The position numbers and the translations under genes were made by a program. Of a stretch of DNA of 64,000 bases, positions 53,026 through 63,550 are shown piece by piece. The stretch is taken from positions 2,319,501-2,383,500 of the forward strand of contig NZ_CP025473.1 in the NCBI RefSeq assembly GCF_003957375.1, written 5' to 3'. The DNA is from Enterococcus mundtii (GTDB taxonomy: Bacteria; Bacillota; Bacilli; Lactobacillales; Enterococcaceae). The notes beneath the pieces are model-generated. The model searched no databases and was not told the DNA's origin. It saw only the letters and a list, made by a program, of their open reading frames with translations. Within the stretch, counting starts at the first letter, position 1, and each line of letters starts with the position of its first letter.

Positions 53026-53394
53026 TTATTTAACTGTTACAGAAGCGCCAACTTCTTCAAGTTTAGCTTTTAATTCTTCAGCTTCTTCTTTAGAAACGCC
53101 TTCTTTAACTGGTGCAGGAGCGCCATCAACTACAGCTTTAGCTTCTTTCAAGCCTAAGCCAGTTGCTTCACGAACTGCTTTGATAACTTTAACTTTTTGG
53201 TCTCCAGCTGCAGTTAATTCTACAGTGAATTCAGTTTGTTCTTCAGCAGCAGCACCGCCACCAGCAGCAACTGCAGCTACAGGAGCAGCAGCAGATACGC
53301 CAAATTCTTCTTCAATAGCTTTAACTAGGTCGTTAAGTTCTAGGATAGTTGCTTCTTTTAACTCAGCAACGATGTTTTCAATGTTCAATGCCAT
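53026..53394 (-). CDS. rplL: 50S ribosomal protein L7/L12
   Basis: 122 residues from [10 protein letters not shown]; the longer frame to 53409 is rejected because the ribosome site GGAGG lies within it. N-terminal dimerisation part (1-30), Ala/Gly hinge ([17 protein letters not shown], about 35-52), C-terminal globular domain (about 54-122) with [17 protein letters not shown]. It forms the ribosomal stalk that recruits translation GTPases. Second gene after rplJ. Confidence 0.98.
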   Translation of the reverse strand: MALNIENIVAELKEATILELNDLVKAIEEEFGVSAAAPVAAVAAGGGAAAEEQTEFTVELTAAGDQKVKVIKAVREATGLGLKEAKAVVDGAPAPVKEGVSKEEAEELKAKLEEVGASVTVK

Positions 53395-53451
53395 TTTTGT
53401 TTCCTCCATTTTAAATGTTCTTTTTTTATTTATTGTTATGCTATGCGGCGA

Positions 53452-53955
53452 TTAAGCTGCATCTCCATCTTCTTTGTCTGCGACTGCTTTGACAGCGTAA
53501 GCCACGTTGCGGACTGGCGCTTGTAGTACAGATAGCAACATAGATAGAAGTCCTTCGCGGTTTGGCAATTTTGCCAATGCTGTGATTTCTTCCAATGTAG
53601 ATACTTTACCTTCGATGATACCGCCTTTGATTTCTAATGCTTTTGCATCTTTAGCAAATTCGTCCATGATTTTCGCTGGTGCTACTACATCTTCGTTACT
53701 GAATGCAACGGCTGTAGGGCCAGTGAAAACTTCGTCCATGCCTTCTAGACCGGCTTTTTTCGCTGCACGTGAAAGGATTGAGTTTTTGATAACTTTCATT
53801 TCAACGTTAGCTTCACGAAGTTGTTTACGTAAGCGAGTTACTTCATCAACAGTTAATCCACGGTAGTCAACTACGACTACAGAAGCTGCTTCAGTAAATT
53901 TTGCACTTACTTCGTCAACGATTGCTGCTTTTTTTGCGATAATTGCTTCACTCAT
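53452..53955 (-). CDS. rplJ: 50S ribosomal protein L10
   Basis: 167 residues. It starts [20 protein letters not shown] (from residue 4), has [18 protein letters not shown], and a C-terminal helix that carries L7/L12 dimers. It autoregulates by binding the leader at 54056-54160. Ribosome site AGGAGGTG. The rplJ-rplL order is universal; rplK-rplA lies upstream. Confidence 0.98.
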   Translation of the reverse strand: MSEAIIAKKAAIVDEVSAKFTEAASVVVVDYRGLTVDEVTRLRKQLREANVEMKVIKNSILSRAAKKAGLEGMDEVFTGPTAVAFSNEDVVAPAKIMDEFAKDAKALEIKGGIIEGKVSTLEEITALAKLPNREGLLSMLLSVLQAPVRNVAYAVKAVADKEDGDAA

Positions 53956-54055
53956 TTTTGAGTTTCACCTCCTGAATTTTGATGGAAGAGTTTTTACGAC
54001 TGAATCGTTTGTTCATCATCTAATCACTGCGTTCTTAGTGATTCACAACAAAAAA

Positions 54056-54160
54056 CTCTATGCCACCGTAGACATAGAGGGACTATTGAATATATTCAAT
54101 AAACGTCCTCGGTAGGAAATTAAGGCTAAGCCACCTACTGTCTTCGGTACAAGTTAATTA
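54056..54160 (-). ncRNA. L10 leader (ribosomal protein L10 autoregulatory leader)
   Basis: On the minus strand the leader has GACAGTAGGTGGC and CCTACCGAGGAC segments typical of the L10 leader, then a terminator-like hairpin CTCTATG / CATAGAG (54056-54079) followed by TTTTTTG. L10(L12)4 binding would favour termination before rplJ. Confidence 0.85.
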
Positions 54161-54165
54161 TTAAC

Positions 54166-54197
54166 CTCAACTAGCTTAGCACGCTAAACTAGTTGAG
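54166..54197. terminator. Stable hairpin between rplA and the L10 leader
   Basis: 15-bp stem CTCAACTAGCTTAGC / GCTAAACTAGTTGAG with one mismatch and a tiny loop. It has no U tract, so it may be an RNA-processing site or weak terminator rather than a strong one. Confidence 0.4.
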
Positions 54198-54244
54198 TCA
54201 AGAATTATTTTTCAGTTGGATCAATCAACGTCCTAATCGTTGGA

Positions 54245-54934
54245 TTAGAAAGAAGCTTGGTCTACATGGATACCAGGTCCAAATGTTGTTGTTACAGTAA
54301 TGTTTTTCATGTATTGACCTTTAGCTGCAGATGGTTTAGCTTTCACTAATACATCATGGATCGCAGCAAAGTTTTCAACTAATTTTTCGTTGTCGAAAGA
54401 AACTTTACCGATTGGTACGTGGATGTTTCCAGCTTTGTCAACGCGGTAAGTTACTTTACCAGCTTTTACTTCGTTGATTGCTTTTGTAACGTCCATTGTT
54501 ACAGTACCAGTTTTAGGGTTTGGCATTAAGCCTTTAGGTCCTAATACACGTCCTAGACGTCCAACAGTAGCCATCATGTCAGGTGTTGCAACAACTACGT
54601 CAAAGTCAAACCATCCGTTTTGGATTTTTTGAACCATGTCGTCGTCACCAACGAAGTCTGCACCAGCTGCTTCAGCTTCTTTTGCTTTGTCTCCTTTAGC
54701 AAATACTAAAACAGTTTGTGTTTTACCAGTTCCGTTTGGTAATACAACAGCTCCACGAATTTGTTGGTCTGCTTTTTTAGGGTCTACGTTTAGACGGTAT
54801 GCAACTTCAACTGTTGCATCAAATTTTGCAATGTTTGTTTCTTTCGCTAATGCTACTGCTTCAGCGACAGAATAAACTTTACTTGAATCCACTTTTTTCA
54901 ATGCTTCTTGCATTTTTTTGCTCTTTTTAGCCAT
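54245..54934 (-). CDS. rplA: 50S ribosomal protein L1
   Basis: 229 residues, normal length. Two-domain L1 fold with [20 protein letters not shown] (about 43-62) and [18 protein letters not shown] (about 130). It binds 23S rRNA at the L1 stalk and represses its own operon by binding mRNA. The stretch before it contains ACGTGGGAGG, repeated in the rplK leader. Ribosome site AAGGAGG. Confidence 0.98.
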   Translation of the reverse strand: MAKKSKKMQEALKKVDSSKVYSVAEAVALAKETNIAKFDATVEVAYRLNVDPKKADQQIRGAVVLPNGTGKTQTVLVFAKGDKAKEAEAAGADFVGDDDMVQKIQNGWFDFDVVVATPDMMATVGRLGRVLGPKGLMPNPKTGTVTMDVTKAINEVKAGKVTYRVDKAGNIHVPIGKVSFDNEKLVENFAAIHDVLVKAKPSAAKGQYMKNITVTTTFGPGIHVDQASF

Positions 54935-54970
54935 TTTGGTTCCTCCTTGATTGTGGTTATAACGGTTGTA

Positions 54971-54980
54971 CCTCCCACGT
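54971..54980 (-). promoter_or_regulatory. Candidate L1-binding motif before rplA
   Basis: Minus strand ACGTGGGAGG in the rplK-rplA spacer is identical to the sequence in the rplK leader at 55510-55519. L1 represses its operon through an rRNA-like mRNA site; these two copies are candidates. Confidence 0.4.
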
Positions 54981-55035
54981 GTCCTATACCTTTCAATACA
55001 GGGCCAACTGAGAAGCTACTTTCTTAGGGTGCAGA

Positions 55036-55457
55036 TTATTCTACAGTGATCCCCATGCTTCGTGCAGTTCCTTCAACCATGCGCATTGCTGCTTCAACGT
55101 TTGCTGCGTTTAGGTCTTCCATTTTTAATTCAGCGATTTCTTTTACTTGATCGCTAGAAACTTTAGCAACTTTATTTTTGTTTGGTTCGCCTGAACCTTT
55201 TTCGATTTTCGCTGCTTTTTTCAATAAGACTGCAGCTGGTGGTGTTTTTGTTACGAATGTGAATGAACGGTCTTCGTATACAGAAATCACAACTGGAATG
55301 ATCAAACCTGCTTGATCAGCTGTACGAGCATTGAATTCTTTTGTGAATCCCATGATATTGATACCCGCTTGACCTAGTGCAGGACCTACTGGGGAGCTGG
55401 AGTTGCTTTACCTGCAGGAATTTGCAATTTAACGATTTTTTCTACTTTCTTTGCCAC
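55036..55457 (-). CDS. rplK: 50S ribosomal protein L11, read interrupted by an apparent 1-base deletion
   Basis: The true start is GTG at 55457 (ribosome site AAGGAGG), giving [20 protein letters not shown] as expected. The frame then breaks: the plus strand has GGGG at 55391-55394 where a fifth G would restore [20 protein letters not shown]. From 55353 the normal L11 resumes ([16 protein letters not shown] to the end). The span of 422 nt is one less than the 423 needed for 140 residues. L11 binds the GTPase centre and RelA. The break sits in a homopolymer, so a consensus error is the likely explanation. Confidence 0.9.
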
Positions 55458-55776
55458 GAGACATACCTCCTTAAGTCCGTGATGTGGTTAATTGGAGATG
55501 CATATTTCTCCTCCCACGTATTGTCAGTTGATCTTAAAATCAATTGACATATCATGTACATAACGAATGCACACTGATACAGTATAGCAAATTTTTCTTT
55601 TTTTTCAACAATTTTTTCTGATTATTTTCACCTTTATCCAAAAAAAGCTAAATATCTGGTTAAAACGTGAAGAAATCTCTTTATAGATCGCTTATTTATG
55701 CTAAACTTACGCCTGTATGAACCTAATACATAATATATATAGTAAATAAATTCTTCTATTCTAATGAGGTGAAATA
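55458..55776. promoter_or_regulatory. Divergent promoter region of rplK-rplA and sdaAB
   Basis: Minus strand -35 TTGAAA (55603-55608), 16-bp spacer, -10 TATACT (55581-55586) drive rplK. The transcribed leader contains ACGTGGGAGG (55510-55519), a candidate L1 site. The plus side before sdaAB is AT-rich with no clear promoter. Confidence 0.55.
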
Positions 55777-56444
55777 ATGAAAGATCTAAAATACAGAAGT
55801 GTATTTGATATTATTGGTCCTGTCATGATCGGACCGAGCAGTTCGCATACCGCTGGAGCAGCAAGAATCGGAAAGATCGTCCGTAGTATTTTTGGCGATC
55901 AACCAGATTCTGTTGACATCTACCTATATGAGTCTTTTGCCAAAACCTATCGTGGACACGGTACTGATATTGCCTTAGTTGGAGGATTATTAGGCATGGA
56001 ACCTGATGATTCTCGTTTAGCAGATTCGTTAAGGTTGGCTCATGAAGCAGGTATGGAAGTATTATTCGTACCTAAAAGTGAAAAAGCCGACCATCCTAAT
56101 TCCGTCAAAATGTTGTTGAAAAAAGGCAGTCGAAAGCTTTCGGTTACAGGCATCTCAATTGGTGGGGCAACATCCAGATTTCTGAATTGAACGGCTTCAA
56201 GATCTCATTAAGCATGGGAACACCGACCTTGATCATCGTCCACCAAGACGTTCCTGGCATGATTGCTAAAGTCACCAATATTCTTTCAGAAACTAATACC
56301 AATATCGGTACAATGACAGTGACTCGTGAGTCAAAAGGTGAAAATGCTATTATGATCATGGAAGTGGACGATCCTCAAGTAGAAGATACCGTAAAAAAAC
56401 TAAAACAGTTACCAAATATTGACAGTGTCAATTATTTCGAGTAA
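55777..56444 (+). CDS. sdaAB: L-serine dehydratase beta subunit, read interrupted by an apparent 1-base deletion
   Basis: ATG 55777 (ribosome site GAGGTGA) begins KDLKYRSVFDIIGPVMIGPS with the conserved PSSSHTAGA. The frame breaks at GGTGGGGC (G run 56164-56167): one extra G would read GISIGGGNIQISELNGF and join to the downstream ACT-like part (56187-56444). The 668-nt span lacks one base for 222 residues. It provides half of the iron-sulfur serine dehydratase that turns serine into pyruvate and ammonia. sdaAA follows after 15 nt. Probably a sequencing error. Confidence 0.9.
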
Positions 56445-56459
56445 AGGAGCAGACGAGGT

Positions 56460-57332
56460 ATGTTTTTATCAATTGAAGAATTAGTCCAACAAGCACAAGA
56501 CTACCCTAGCGTTGCCGAATTAATGATCGCAGTTGAGATGGAGATGAGCGGTCGTTCTCGTGAGCAGATCATCAAGATCATGGAAAAGAATCTAATCGTG
56601 ATGGAACAATCTATCGCAGAAGGAAAAGCCGGCGTAACTTCTGTCACAGGAATTACTGGCGGCGATGCCAAAAAGATGGACAACTATCTTTCTCACGCTG
56701 ATTTCCTTAGTGGCGAAACAATCTTAACCGCGGTACGTAATGCGATTGCTGTGAACGAAGTCAATGCCAAAATGGGATTGATCTGCGCAACACCTACTGC
56801 GGGCAGCGCAGGAGTTGTCCCTGGTGTCTTGATGGCCGTACGTGATCGTTTGCAATTAACCCATGAACAACAACTCGACTTCTTATTTACAGCTGGCGCT
56901 TTTGGCTTGGTCATTGCAAACAACGCATCGATCAGCGGGGCTGAAGGTGGTTGTCAAGCAGAAGTCGGATCAGCGAGTGCGATGGCTTCGGCTGCCTTGG
57001 TTTGTGCAAAAAACGGCACAGCTCACCAAGCCGCCCAAGCTGTGGCAATCACGCTTAAAAATATGATGGGTTTGATCTGCGATCCTGTAGCTGGTCTCGT
57101 CGAAGTCCCTTGCGTTAAAAGAAATGCTTTAGGTTCGTCACAAGCATTCATCTCAGCTGATATGGCTTTAGCTGGCATCGAAAGCGTGATCCCACCTGAT
57201 GAAGTAGTCGCTGCCATGTACCAAGTGGGCAGACAAATGCCTTCGATTTTCAAAGAAACCGCAGAAGGCGGTCTTGCAGTGACACCTACCGCGAAACGAT
57301 TAACGAAAGAAATCTTAGAAAAACAAACATAG
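56460..57332 (+). CDS. sdaAA: L-serine dehydratase alpha subunit
   Basis: 290 residues. The catalytic core has CATPTAGSAGVVPG (about 109) and cysteines within GAEGGCQAEVGSA (about 162) and GLICDPVAGLVEVPCVKRNA (about 200-219) that ligate the 4Fe-4S cluster. Together with the beta subunit it deaminates L-serine to pyruvate. Fifteen nt after sdaAB, with ribosome site AGGAG. Confidence 0.95.
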   Translation: MFLSIEELVQQAQDYPSVAELMIAVEMEMSGRSREQIIKIMEKNLIVMEQSIAEGKAGVTSVTGITGGDAKKMDNYLSHADFLSGETILTAVRNAIAVNEVNAKMGLICATPTAGSAGVVPGVLMAVRDRLQLTHEQQLDFLFTAGAFGLVIANNASISGAEGGCQAEVGSASAMASAALVCAKNGTAHQAAQAVAITLKNMMGLICDPVAGLVEVPCVKRNALGSSQAFISADMALAGIESVIPPDEVVAAMYQVGRQMPSIFKETAEGGLAVTPTAKRLTKEILEKQT

Positions 57333-57395
57333 TTACTTCTTATATCAAAAGCTGAATCAGACAATGCACAAAAATTCGTTATCGCCAAAGATATG

Positions 57396-57443
57396 CCGAA
57401 GAACCAAGGCAGCAAATTTGCTACCATGGTTCTTCGGTTTTTT
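57396..57443. terminator. Bidirectional terminator
   Basis: CCGAAGAACCA / TGGTTCTTCGG with inner pairs and TTTTTT. Ends sdaAA and abuts the convergent mtaD-like gene. Confidence 0.88.
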
Positions 57444-57444
57444 C

Positions 57445-58755
57445 TTACATCCTCCGCCTTGCTTCAAACACAAATTGCCCCATTTGTTCATAGAGATCAG
57501 CTTTGATTTGTTTAAAATCATGATGGACTAACTGGTGATCACGTACGAGTTGTCTGCCATCCACCCATACATGGGCCACATTGGAAGCATTCGCTGAATA
57601 AACTAAGGCAGAATATGGATCAAAAATCGGAAACATATTCACAGACTGCGTCTCAACGATAATAAAATCTGCCTTGTTCCCTACAACAAGCTGCCCCGTC
57701 TCTTTAAAATCTAACAATTCCGCCCCACCTCTAGTGGCTAAACGGACAATTTCCTTCGCTGGGAAAAGCGCACGATCTTTTTCAAAGGTTTTATGAAAAT
57801 TGGCAAATAGCTTCATTTGTGCAAAAAGGTCTAAAGTGTTGCCACTACTTGGACCGTCTGTACCTAAACCGACAGTTAAACCCGCAGAAAGCATAGCTTT
57901 AACTGGCGCGACACCTTTCGCTGATTTTGTGTTGGCACCGATACAGTGCGCTATTCCAACTTGCTCTCCTTCTGTAGCGACTAAAGCAATATCTGCTTCC
58001 GTCATATGGATACAATGGGCCATGATCAACGGTCTGTTCATAAAACCTAAATCTTTCAACAACTCGAATGGGGTTTGTTGATACTGCTTCGCTAATTCCT
58101 GCATTTCATAGTCCATTTCTGCCACATGCAAGGTGATCGGCGCATCGAATCGTTCACTCAATTCAACTGTCCGCTTCAACCCTTCATAGGTATTGGTATT
58201 TGGCGCATGAGGAGCCAACGCAGGTGTAATCAATGGATGATCTTTCCACTTTGGCAGGAATGTCTCACAATAAGTCAAGCCGCCAGAAGGCTCTACATTA
58301 TCACACACAGGCATATCAATGATCGTTTCACCAAGGATCGCACGAATCTTAAACTGATCACATACTTGCGCGACTTGATCTTCGAAATAATACATGTCAC
58401 AAAAACCTGTCACACCACTAAGCAACATTTCACTAATTGCATATGCTGTACTCGCTGCCACTAACTCTGGAGTCATGAACGCTTCTAATGGAAATAAGAA
58501 CCGGCGCAACCGATCCGGTACATCATCTCCTAAAGATCGAAAAGGAATCATCCCAGCATGGGTATGTGTATTCACAAAACCTGGCAACAAGATGCCGTCT
58601 GCTCCATCGATGACTTCCTCCGCAGAAGCCATGCCTTCCTGCCATTCTCCTATCTCAATGATGCGATTTTCTTCAATCCGTACATACCCGTTTTTGTATT
58701 CAGTCAATTGATCATCCATTGTTAGAACGTGGACATTTTTTATCAATGTACTCAT
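57445..58755 (-). CDS. mtaD: Amidohydrolase, MtaD-like 5'-methylthioadenosine/S-adenosylhomocysteine deaminase
   Basis: 436 residues, amidohydrolase TIM barrel. Metal residues are seen in NTHTHAGM (about 62), LHVAEM (about 208), AHCIHM (about 241) and LGTDGPSSG (about 299). This set, with the SSxxN-type tail, points to the MtaD/SsnA/TrzN group that deaminates adenine-ring compounds such as SAH or MTA. Substrate specificity is inferred. Overlaps ade by 4 bp (ATGA) and ends the Pot-ade operon. Confidence 0.85.
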   Translation of the reverse strand: MSTLIKNVHVLTMDDQLTEYKNGYVRIEENRIIEIGEWQEGMASAEEVIDGADGILLPGFVNTHTHAGMIPFRSLGDDVPDRLRRFLFPLEAFMTPELVAASTAYAISEMLLSGVTGFCDMYYFEDQVAQVCDQFKIRAILGETIIDMPVCDNVEPSGGLTYCETFLPKWKDHPLITPALAPHAPNTNTYEGLKRTVELSERFDAPITLHVAEMDYEMQELAKQYQQTPFELLKDLGFMNRPLIMAHCIHMTEADIALVATEGEQVGIAHCIGANTKSAKGVAPVKAMLSAGLTVGLGTDGPSSGNTLDLFAQMKLFANFHKTFEKDRALFPAKEIVRLATRGGAELLDFKETGQLVVGNKADFIIVETQSVNMFPIFDPYSALVYSANASNVAHVWVDGRQLVRDHQLVHHDFKQIKADLYEQMGQFVFEARRRM

Positions 58756-60476
58756 AATAAAACACCATCACTTGGAAAAACCAGCGGATAAAATTCCTGC
58801 GTTTTCGTATTCATCATTCCTTTATCTGTCATTTTGATTGCAGGTGAAACTGGTAATGATAAAGTAGAAAAAGACATGATCTCATTCATATTTTTGTAGC
58901 CTAGATTTTGCATTTCTCTACGCACATTTTTTAAGTCTTGGCCTAACTCTTCAATTGGCGCTTGTGAAACGATCCCGCCAATCGGTAGCGGGCAAGTTGC
59001 TGTTAATTTGCCCTCGTTAACTACCACATAGCCACCTTGTAATTTCAGCAATTTTTGCTGAGCCAGCAGAATGTCTTGGTAGTTATTCCCCATCACCATC
59101 ACGTTATGATGATCATGCGCCCAAGTCGTCGCAATACTTCCTGGTTTTGAAATGGGTTCTTCCATCAAAGCATACGCCACATTGCCATTCTTTCCATAAC
59201 GTTCCATCACGAGCAATAAGGCGCAATTTGAATTTTCCCAATCGAGGTACCCATCTTTCACCGGAATTTCCTTCGTGATCCGTTCTGTAAACGTACCAAC
59301 CTCATGTTTACGAATAACATTACAACGAACACTTGCCAAATCCGTTTTGACTGGCAACCTTAGATCGTCTAAAGAAAGCTTTTTACAATGGACCGTTTGA
59401 CTGTATGAATCAGGAAATTGTTCGATTTTTTCTGGATAAGTGATCGCCTCACCTTGCCTGTAGACTTCTTTGCCTGATTTAAAGACCGCAGAAATAGCGA
59501 ATGTGGATAAATCATCTAACAAAATAAAATCAGCCACTCGTCCAGGTCCAATCAATCCACGATCATTCAAACCCATTCTACGTGCAGGCGTATAAGTCGT
59601 CATATAGATCGCTTGTTCGACCGGTAACCCCACCTCTACTGCCTTCTTCAAATTTTCATTTAAATGCCCAGTGAGTAAATCATCTGCCATCACATCATCA
59701 GTGATGAGACAAGCATAGTCATAATATTCATTTTCTGTAATCACCGCCATATTTTCCGGTGTGATCGACTTATTTTGGAATTGGATGAACATACCGTTCT
59801 CAATTTTTTCTGCTAAGGATTCCGGAAACTGATGTGTATGATCAGAAGAAATCCCGCTATACATAAATGATGCCAATTCTTCTTCGTAAATTTTAGGACA
59901 ATGTCCTTCTAACGGCATCGTCGGACGTTTTTCTTTACATAGGTCAATAATTTGGCGAATTAGCGAAGTTGGTTCATGGGCAATACCGTGAAAATTCATT
60001 GCTTCGCCTAAACAAAGCACTTTTGGATTGTCTAACAGTTTTTCCGTTTCAGCTAATCCGATGATGCCACCGGTAGTTTCTAGTTCAGGTGTAGTGGAAG
60101 GAACGGACGATGGGATTGCATGGAAAATATCTAACTCCGTTTCTGCATCCATAAATTCAGTCAACCCTTTAAGCCCAAAAACATTTGCCATCTCGTGCGC
60201 ATCCGCAATCACTGTAGTCACACCAAATGGTAAAACGGCCTTTGAAAAAATACTTGGCGTGGTCATTGAACTCTCAATGTGCATGTGGCTGTCAATCAAG
60301 CCAGGAATCATGTATTTCCCTCGGCCATCAATTTCTTGAAGGATCTCCAAATGACTCAAATCCTTTGTTGTGATGTAATAAAATTTTTCACCGCTGACTG
60401 TGACATGTTTCTTCTCAAAACATTGTTTGGCTGTGTTATACACTTGAGCATCTCTAATCAATAAGTCAATCTTCAC
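58752..60476 (-). CDS. ade: Adenine deaminase
   Basis: 574 residues, full length for Ade[11 protein letters not shown] (about 64-73) supplies the metal histidines; [15 protein letters not shown] and the C-terminal [10 protein letters not shown] and [10 protein letters not shown] segments are typical. It converts adenine to hypoxanthine and ammonia. It follows a Pot-type ABC transporter (108 nt gap) and overlaps the MtaD-like gene, forming a purine-salvage unit with deamination. Weak hairpin only in the gap, so read-through is likely. Confidence 0.94.
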   Translation of the reverse strand: MKIDLLIRDAQVYNTAKQCFEKKHVTVSGEKFYYITTKDLSHLEILQEIDGRGKYMIPGLIDSHMHIESSMTTPSIFSKAVLPFGVTTVIADAHEMANVFGLKGLTEFMDAETELDIFHAIPSSVPSTTPELETTGGIIGLAETEKLLDNPKVLCLGEAMNFHGIAHEPTSLIRQIIDLCKEKRPTMPLEGHCPKIYEEELASFMYSGISSDHTHQFPESLAEKIENGMFIQFQNKSITPENMAVITENEYYDYACLITDDVMADDLLTGHLNENLKKAVEVGLPVEQAIYMTTYTPARRMGLNDRGLIGPGRVADFILLDDLSTFAISAVFKSGKEVYRQGEAITYPEKIEQFPDSYSQTVHCKKLSLDDLRLPVKTDLASVRCNVIRKHEVGTFTERITKEIPVKDGYLDWENSNCALLLVMERYGKNGNVAYALMEEPISKPGSIATTWAHDHHNVMVMGNNYQDILLAQQKLLKLQGGYVVVNEGKLTATCPLPIGGIVSQAPIEELGQDLKNVRREMQNLGYKNMNEIMSFSTLSLPVSPAIKMTDKGMMNTKTQEFYPLVFPSDGVLL

Positions 60477-60584
60477 ATTTTTCCCTCACTTTTATTATCC
60501 TTAGACACGAATAGGGGCTGTGCACTTCCGACACAACCACCCCAATGTTTATTTTTTAAATGATTTCCCGTTATAGGAAAATGT

Positions 60585-61646
60585 TTATTGGTTGATCAAA
60601 CGATTCCAACGATCGATCCAGTCAGTCATTTGACGATTAACGAAATTAAAGTCGATATTTTTTGCTCGGTCAGCAATTGCCCCATACGTCATATTACCAG
60701 CTTCTTCTTCACTCAACTCCACTTTATCATTCGTCGGTGCTTCATTTAATGAAAGTGCCTTTGTTTTTTGTGATTCTTCGCTAATTCTATAGTTGATGAA
60801 TGAGTAAGCCAATTCTTTATTCGCTGCTTCTTTTGGAATATTGATCGTATTGTAGTTCGCATATGTGCCACTCTCAGGGACCACGTATTCGATCGTGTCA
60901 GAATCCCCTTTGACGATATCATAAGCAAAATCCATCACGATCGCTGCTTCGATTTCTCCTGCTTGGAACATGTTTGCTAGGTCAGAAGATCTTGCATAGG
61001 TCTTAACGATATTTGGTTTCAATTCTTCTAAGGCTTCAAATGCTGCCTCGCCATTGTCATCTTCAATTGCTACACCCGCATGATCACTTGCAATATACAT
61101 CATCAAAGGACCGGCAGTCGTCGTAATTTCCGGGATCGAGATTTTTCCTTCTAACGCTGAATCCCAAAGATCTGACCAGCTAGTAATTTCTTTTCCAACT
61201 TTTTCTCTGTCGTAAACAATACCTACACTGTTTACAGCAATTGGAACACCTGCACCATTATCAAAGACTTCCTTCGCTCCTTCAGTTAAGTCCGCTAAAT
61301 TCGGGATTTTTGATTCATCTAGTTTTTCAAATAATTCTTGAGAAGCGCCATCCGCTGAGTTCGCTTGAGCTAACTCAATAACGTCGATTCCTCTAGGATT
61401 ACTGATTAATTTGTTGAAGCGATCGCCACTGTTCCCTAGATCCATTGTGATCTTCGCATCGAATTCTTTTTCAAAAGGATCCATTACATCGCTTTTCACG
61501 ATATCTTCGCTTAAACCAAATGTTGATACAACTAGATCTTTTGACTCTTTCGCTTCGGAAGAATTAGATTCAGATCCTCCACCGCAAGCTGTCAATACAA
61601 ACATACTCGCTAAAACTACTGAACTTACTAGAAAGCCTTTTTTCAC
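60585..61646 (-). CDS. ABC transporter substrate-binding lipoprotein (PotD-like)
   Basis: 353 residues. Signal peptide with the lipobox LTACGGG (Cys21) anchors it to the membrane. The mature part is a class-II solute-binding fold: LVVSTFGLSED, PFEKEFDAKITM, NPRGIDVIELAQ, ISIPEITTT, and EVSQQ-like tail. It resembles spermidine/putrescine and related binding proteins. Adjacent adenine deaminase and MtaD-like genes suggest a nucleobase, thiamine-like or polyamine ligand; unresolved. Upstream ATPase is 22 nt away. Confidence 0.85.
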   Translation of the reverse strand: MKKGFLVSSVVLASMFVLTACGGGSESNSSEAKESKDLVVSTFGLSEDIVKSDVMDPFEKEFDAKITMDLGNSGDRFNKLISNPRGIDVIELAQANSADGASQELFEKLDESKIPNLADLTEGAKEVFDNGAGVPIAVNSVGIVYDREKVGKEITSWSDLWDSALEGKISIPEITTTAGPLMMYIASDHAGVAIEDDNGEAAFEALEELKPNIVKTYARSSDLANMFQAGEIEAAIVMDFAYDIVKGDSDTIEYVVPESGTYANYNTINIPKEAANKELAYSFINYRISEESQKTKALSLNEAPTNDKVELSEEEAGNMTYGAIADRAKNIDFNFVNRQMTDWIDRWNRLINQ

Positions 61647-61668
61647 TGATTTTTCCCCTTTTCTTTGC

Positions 61669-62709
61669 TTATTTATCTTCCAAAAGAACGATTTTATCTT
61701 TTGGGAAATGCAGGTTGATTTGATCCCCTGCTTGGTAAATTTGTTTATCCGTACCGTTTACTAAGAACTTACTTAAAGCCGTTGTCACTTCATACTGGTA
61801 ACTTTTCCCTAAAAATGTTCTGACTTTTACTTCACCTTTTATAACGTTATGTGTCACATCAGAGGCAATCTCGATATCTTCGGGACGGATCGTCGCTACT
61901 AATCGCTCTGCTATCGGTTGCTCATAAGGTGTCTCAATGACATTCCCTGCAGCTTGATAGCGGATGCCTTCGATTTGTTCAACTGGAAAGAAATTTTCAA
62001 AACCGATAAAATGTGCAACAAAACGAGTTTTAGGATGTCGATAGATTGTTTCCGGTGTATCATATTGCTCGATAACACCATTATTCATGACCGCGACTTT
62101 ATCCGAGATCGAAAAGCATTCTTCTTGATCGTGAGTCACAAAAACTGTTGTGATACCAAGTTGTTGTTGGATACGTTTGATCTCGATCCGCATTTGGACA
62201 CGTAGTTTCGCATCTAAATTACTTAATGGTTCGTCTAGGAGTAGTAACTTAGGTTCAATAACCAATGCTCGAGCCAAAGCCACTCGTTGACGTTGCCCCC
62301 CTGACAGTTGTTTCGGGTAACGATTACCCAATTGTTCCAATCCACAGATCGCTAACATATCTGCTACTTTTTTGGTGATATCCGCTTTATTTTCTTTACG
62401 CAATTTCAAACCGAAAGCGACATTCTCAGCAATCGTTAAATGAGGAAACAACGCATAGCTCTGAAATACCATACCAAAATTACGTTTATGCACAGGAACT
62501 TTCACTAATTCTTGATCTTCCAGAACAAAAGAGCCCTCATTCGGCGAAATCAATCCAGCAATCACACGTAGCGTCGTTGTTTTACCGCAACCACTGGGTC
62601 CTAATAAAGAAACTAGCTCTCCTTTTTCCATTGAAATAGACAAATCTTCTAATATATTTTGTTTTCCGTCATAACTCACACGGATATTGTTCAAATTTAC
62701 AAAACTCAC
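61669..62709 (-). CDS. ABC transporter ATP-binding protein (PotA-like)
   Basis: About 346 residues. The ribosome site AGGGGG fits a GTG at 62709; an ATG at 62724 lies at that site and is less likely. Walker A GPSGCGKTT (about 35), signature LSGGQRQRV (about 130), Walker B LLLLDEPLSNLD, and a C-terminal TOBE/OB domain (about 240-340) as in PotA/MalK-type ATPases. It powers the PotB-PotC permeases. Second to last of the transporter genes before potD. Confidence 0.92.
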   Translation of the reverse strand: MSFVNLNNIRVSYDGKQNILEDLSISMEKGELVSLLGPSGCGKTTTLRVIAGLISPNEGSFVLEDQELVKVPVHKRNFGMVFQSYALFPHLTIAENVAFGLKLRKENKADITKKVADMLAICGLEQLGNRYPKQLSGGQRQRVALARALVIEPKLLLLDEPLSNLDAKLRVQMRIEIKRIQQQLGITTVFVTHDQEECFSISDKVAVMNNGVIEQYDTPETIYRHPKTRFVAHFIGFENFFPVEQIEGIRYQAAGNVIETPYEQPIAERLVATIRPEDIEIASDVTHNVIKGEVKVRTFLGKSYQYEVTTALSKFLVNGTDKQIYQAGDQINLHFPKDKIVLLEDK

Positions 62710-62770
62710 GGTTCTCCCCCTCATAGTTTCCAGTCATTCTCAAGTACGGTTCGATTTCTTCACTCAACAG

Positions 62771-63550
62771 TTAAGCAATCGAAGCCAATCCTAACGTTTT
62801 CTCAATAATAAACATCAAGAAAACTGTTAATACCATGATCATTACTGAAATCGCCGACACAGTCGGGTCATACGTATATTCAATGTAGCTCAACAATGAA
62901 GTGGGCAACATCGTTACTCCTGGTCCAGATAAAAACATTGAAACTGGCACATTATTGAATGAGTTGACAAAAGCCAACATAAACGCCGCAAATATACCAG
63001 AAGAAACATTTGGTAAGATGACTTGCATAAAAGCACGGGTTTTGGTACAACCCAACGTCCAGGCAACTTCTTCAATCGAAAAATCTAATTGCTCCATGCT
63101 TGAACCTACGACGCGAATGATATACGGTAGGCTGATCAAAAAATGACCAATCAATAAAGCTTGGATCACCGGCAAGTTAAACTTGATCACAATGTATTGG
63201 AACAAGGAATAGCCGACAACGATACCCGGAATCATCGTTGGTGACAAAAAGAAATTTTTAAAAAGCTGTTTACTCTTCATGTGGTAACGAGAAAGTGCGT
63301 AAGAAGTCGGCACGCCCACTAATAAAGCTAACAGAGTAGCCCCTACACCAATACTTAAACTCAATTTAAAGCTATTCATAAATGTTTCAGAACTTAGCGC
63401 TTTCGTGTACCACTCTAATGAGAATCCATCAATCGGAAATTGTATCGTCGATGATTGTCCAAAAGACGTTACAACAATAATCACTAATGGTAAAAACAAA
63501 AACGCAAAAACTAATACTGCGATGATCGTCATCCCTTTTTGCTTACGCAT
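62771..63550 (-). CDS. ABC transporter permease (PotC-like)
   Basis: 259 residues with six membrane helices and the EAA loop EVAWTLGCTKTRAFMQVILP (about 163-182). It forms the inner-membrane channel with the PotB-like subunit, whose end it overlaps by 8 bp. The start ATG (63550) has ribosome site GGGAAATG, weak, so coupling probably matters. Confidence 0.92.
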   Translation of the reverse strand: MRKQKGMTIIAVLVFAFLFLPLVIIVVTSFGQSSTIQFPIDGFSLEWYTKALSSETFMNSFKLSLSIGVGATLLALLVGVPTSYALSRYHMKSKQLFKNFFLSPTMIPGIVVGYSLFQYIVIKFNLPVIQALLIGHFLISLPYIIRVVGSSMEQLDFSIEEVAWTLGCTKTRAFMQVILPNVSSGIFAAFMLAFVNSFNNVPVSMFLSGPGVTMLPTSLLSYIEYTYDPTVSAISVMIMVLTVFLMFIIEKTLGLASIA

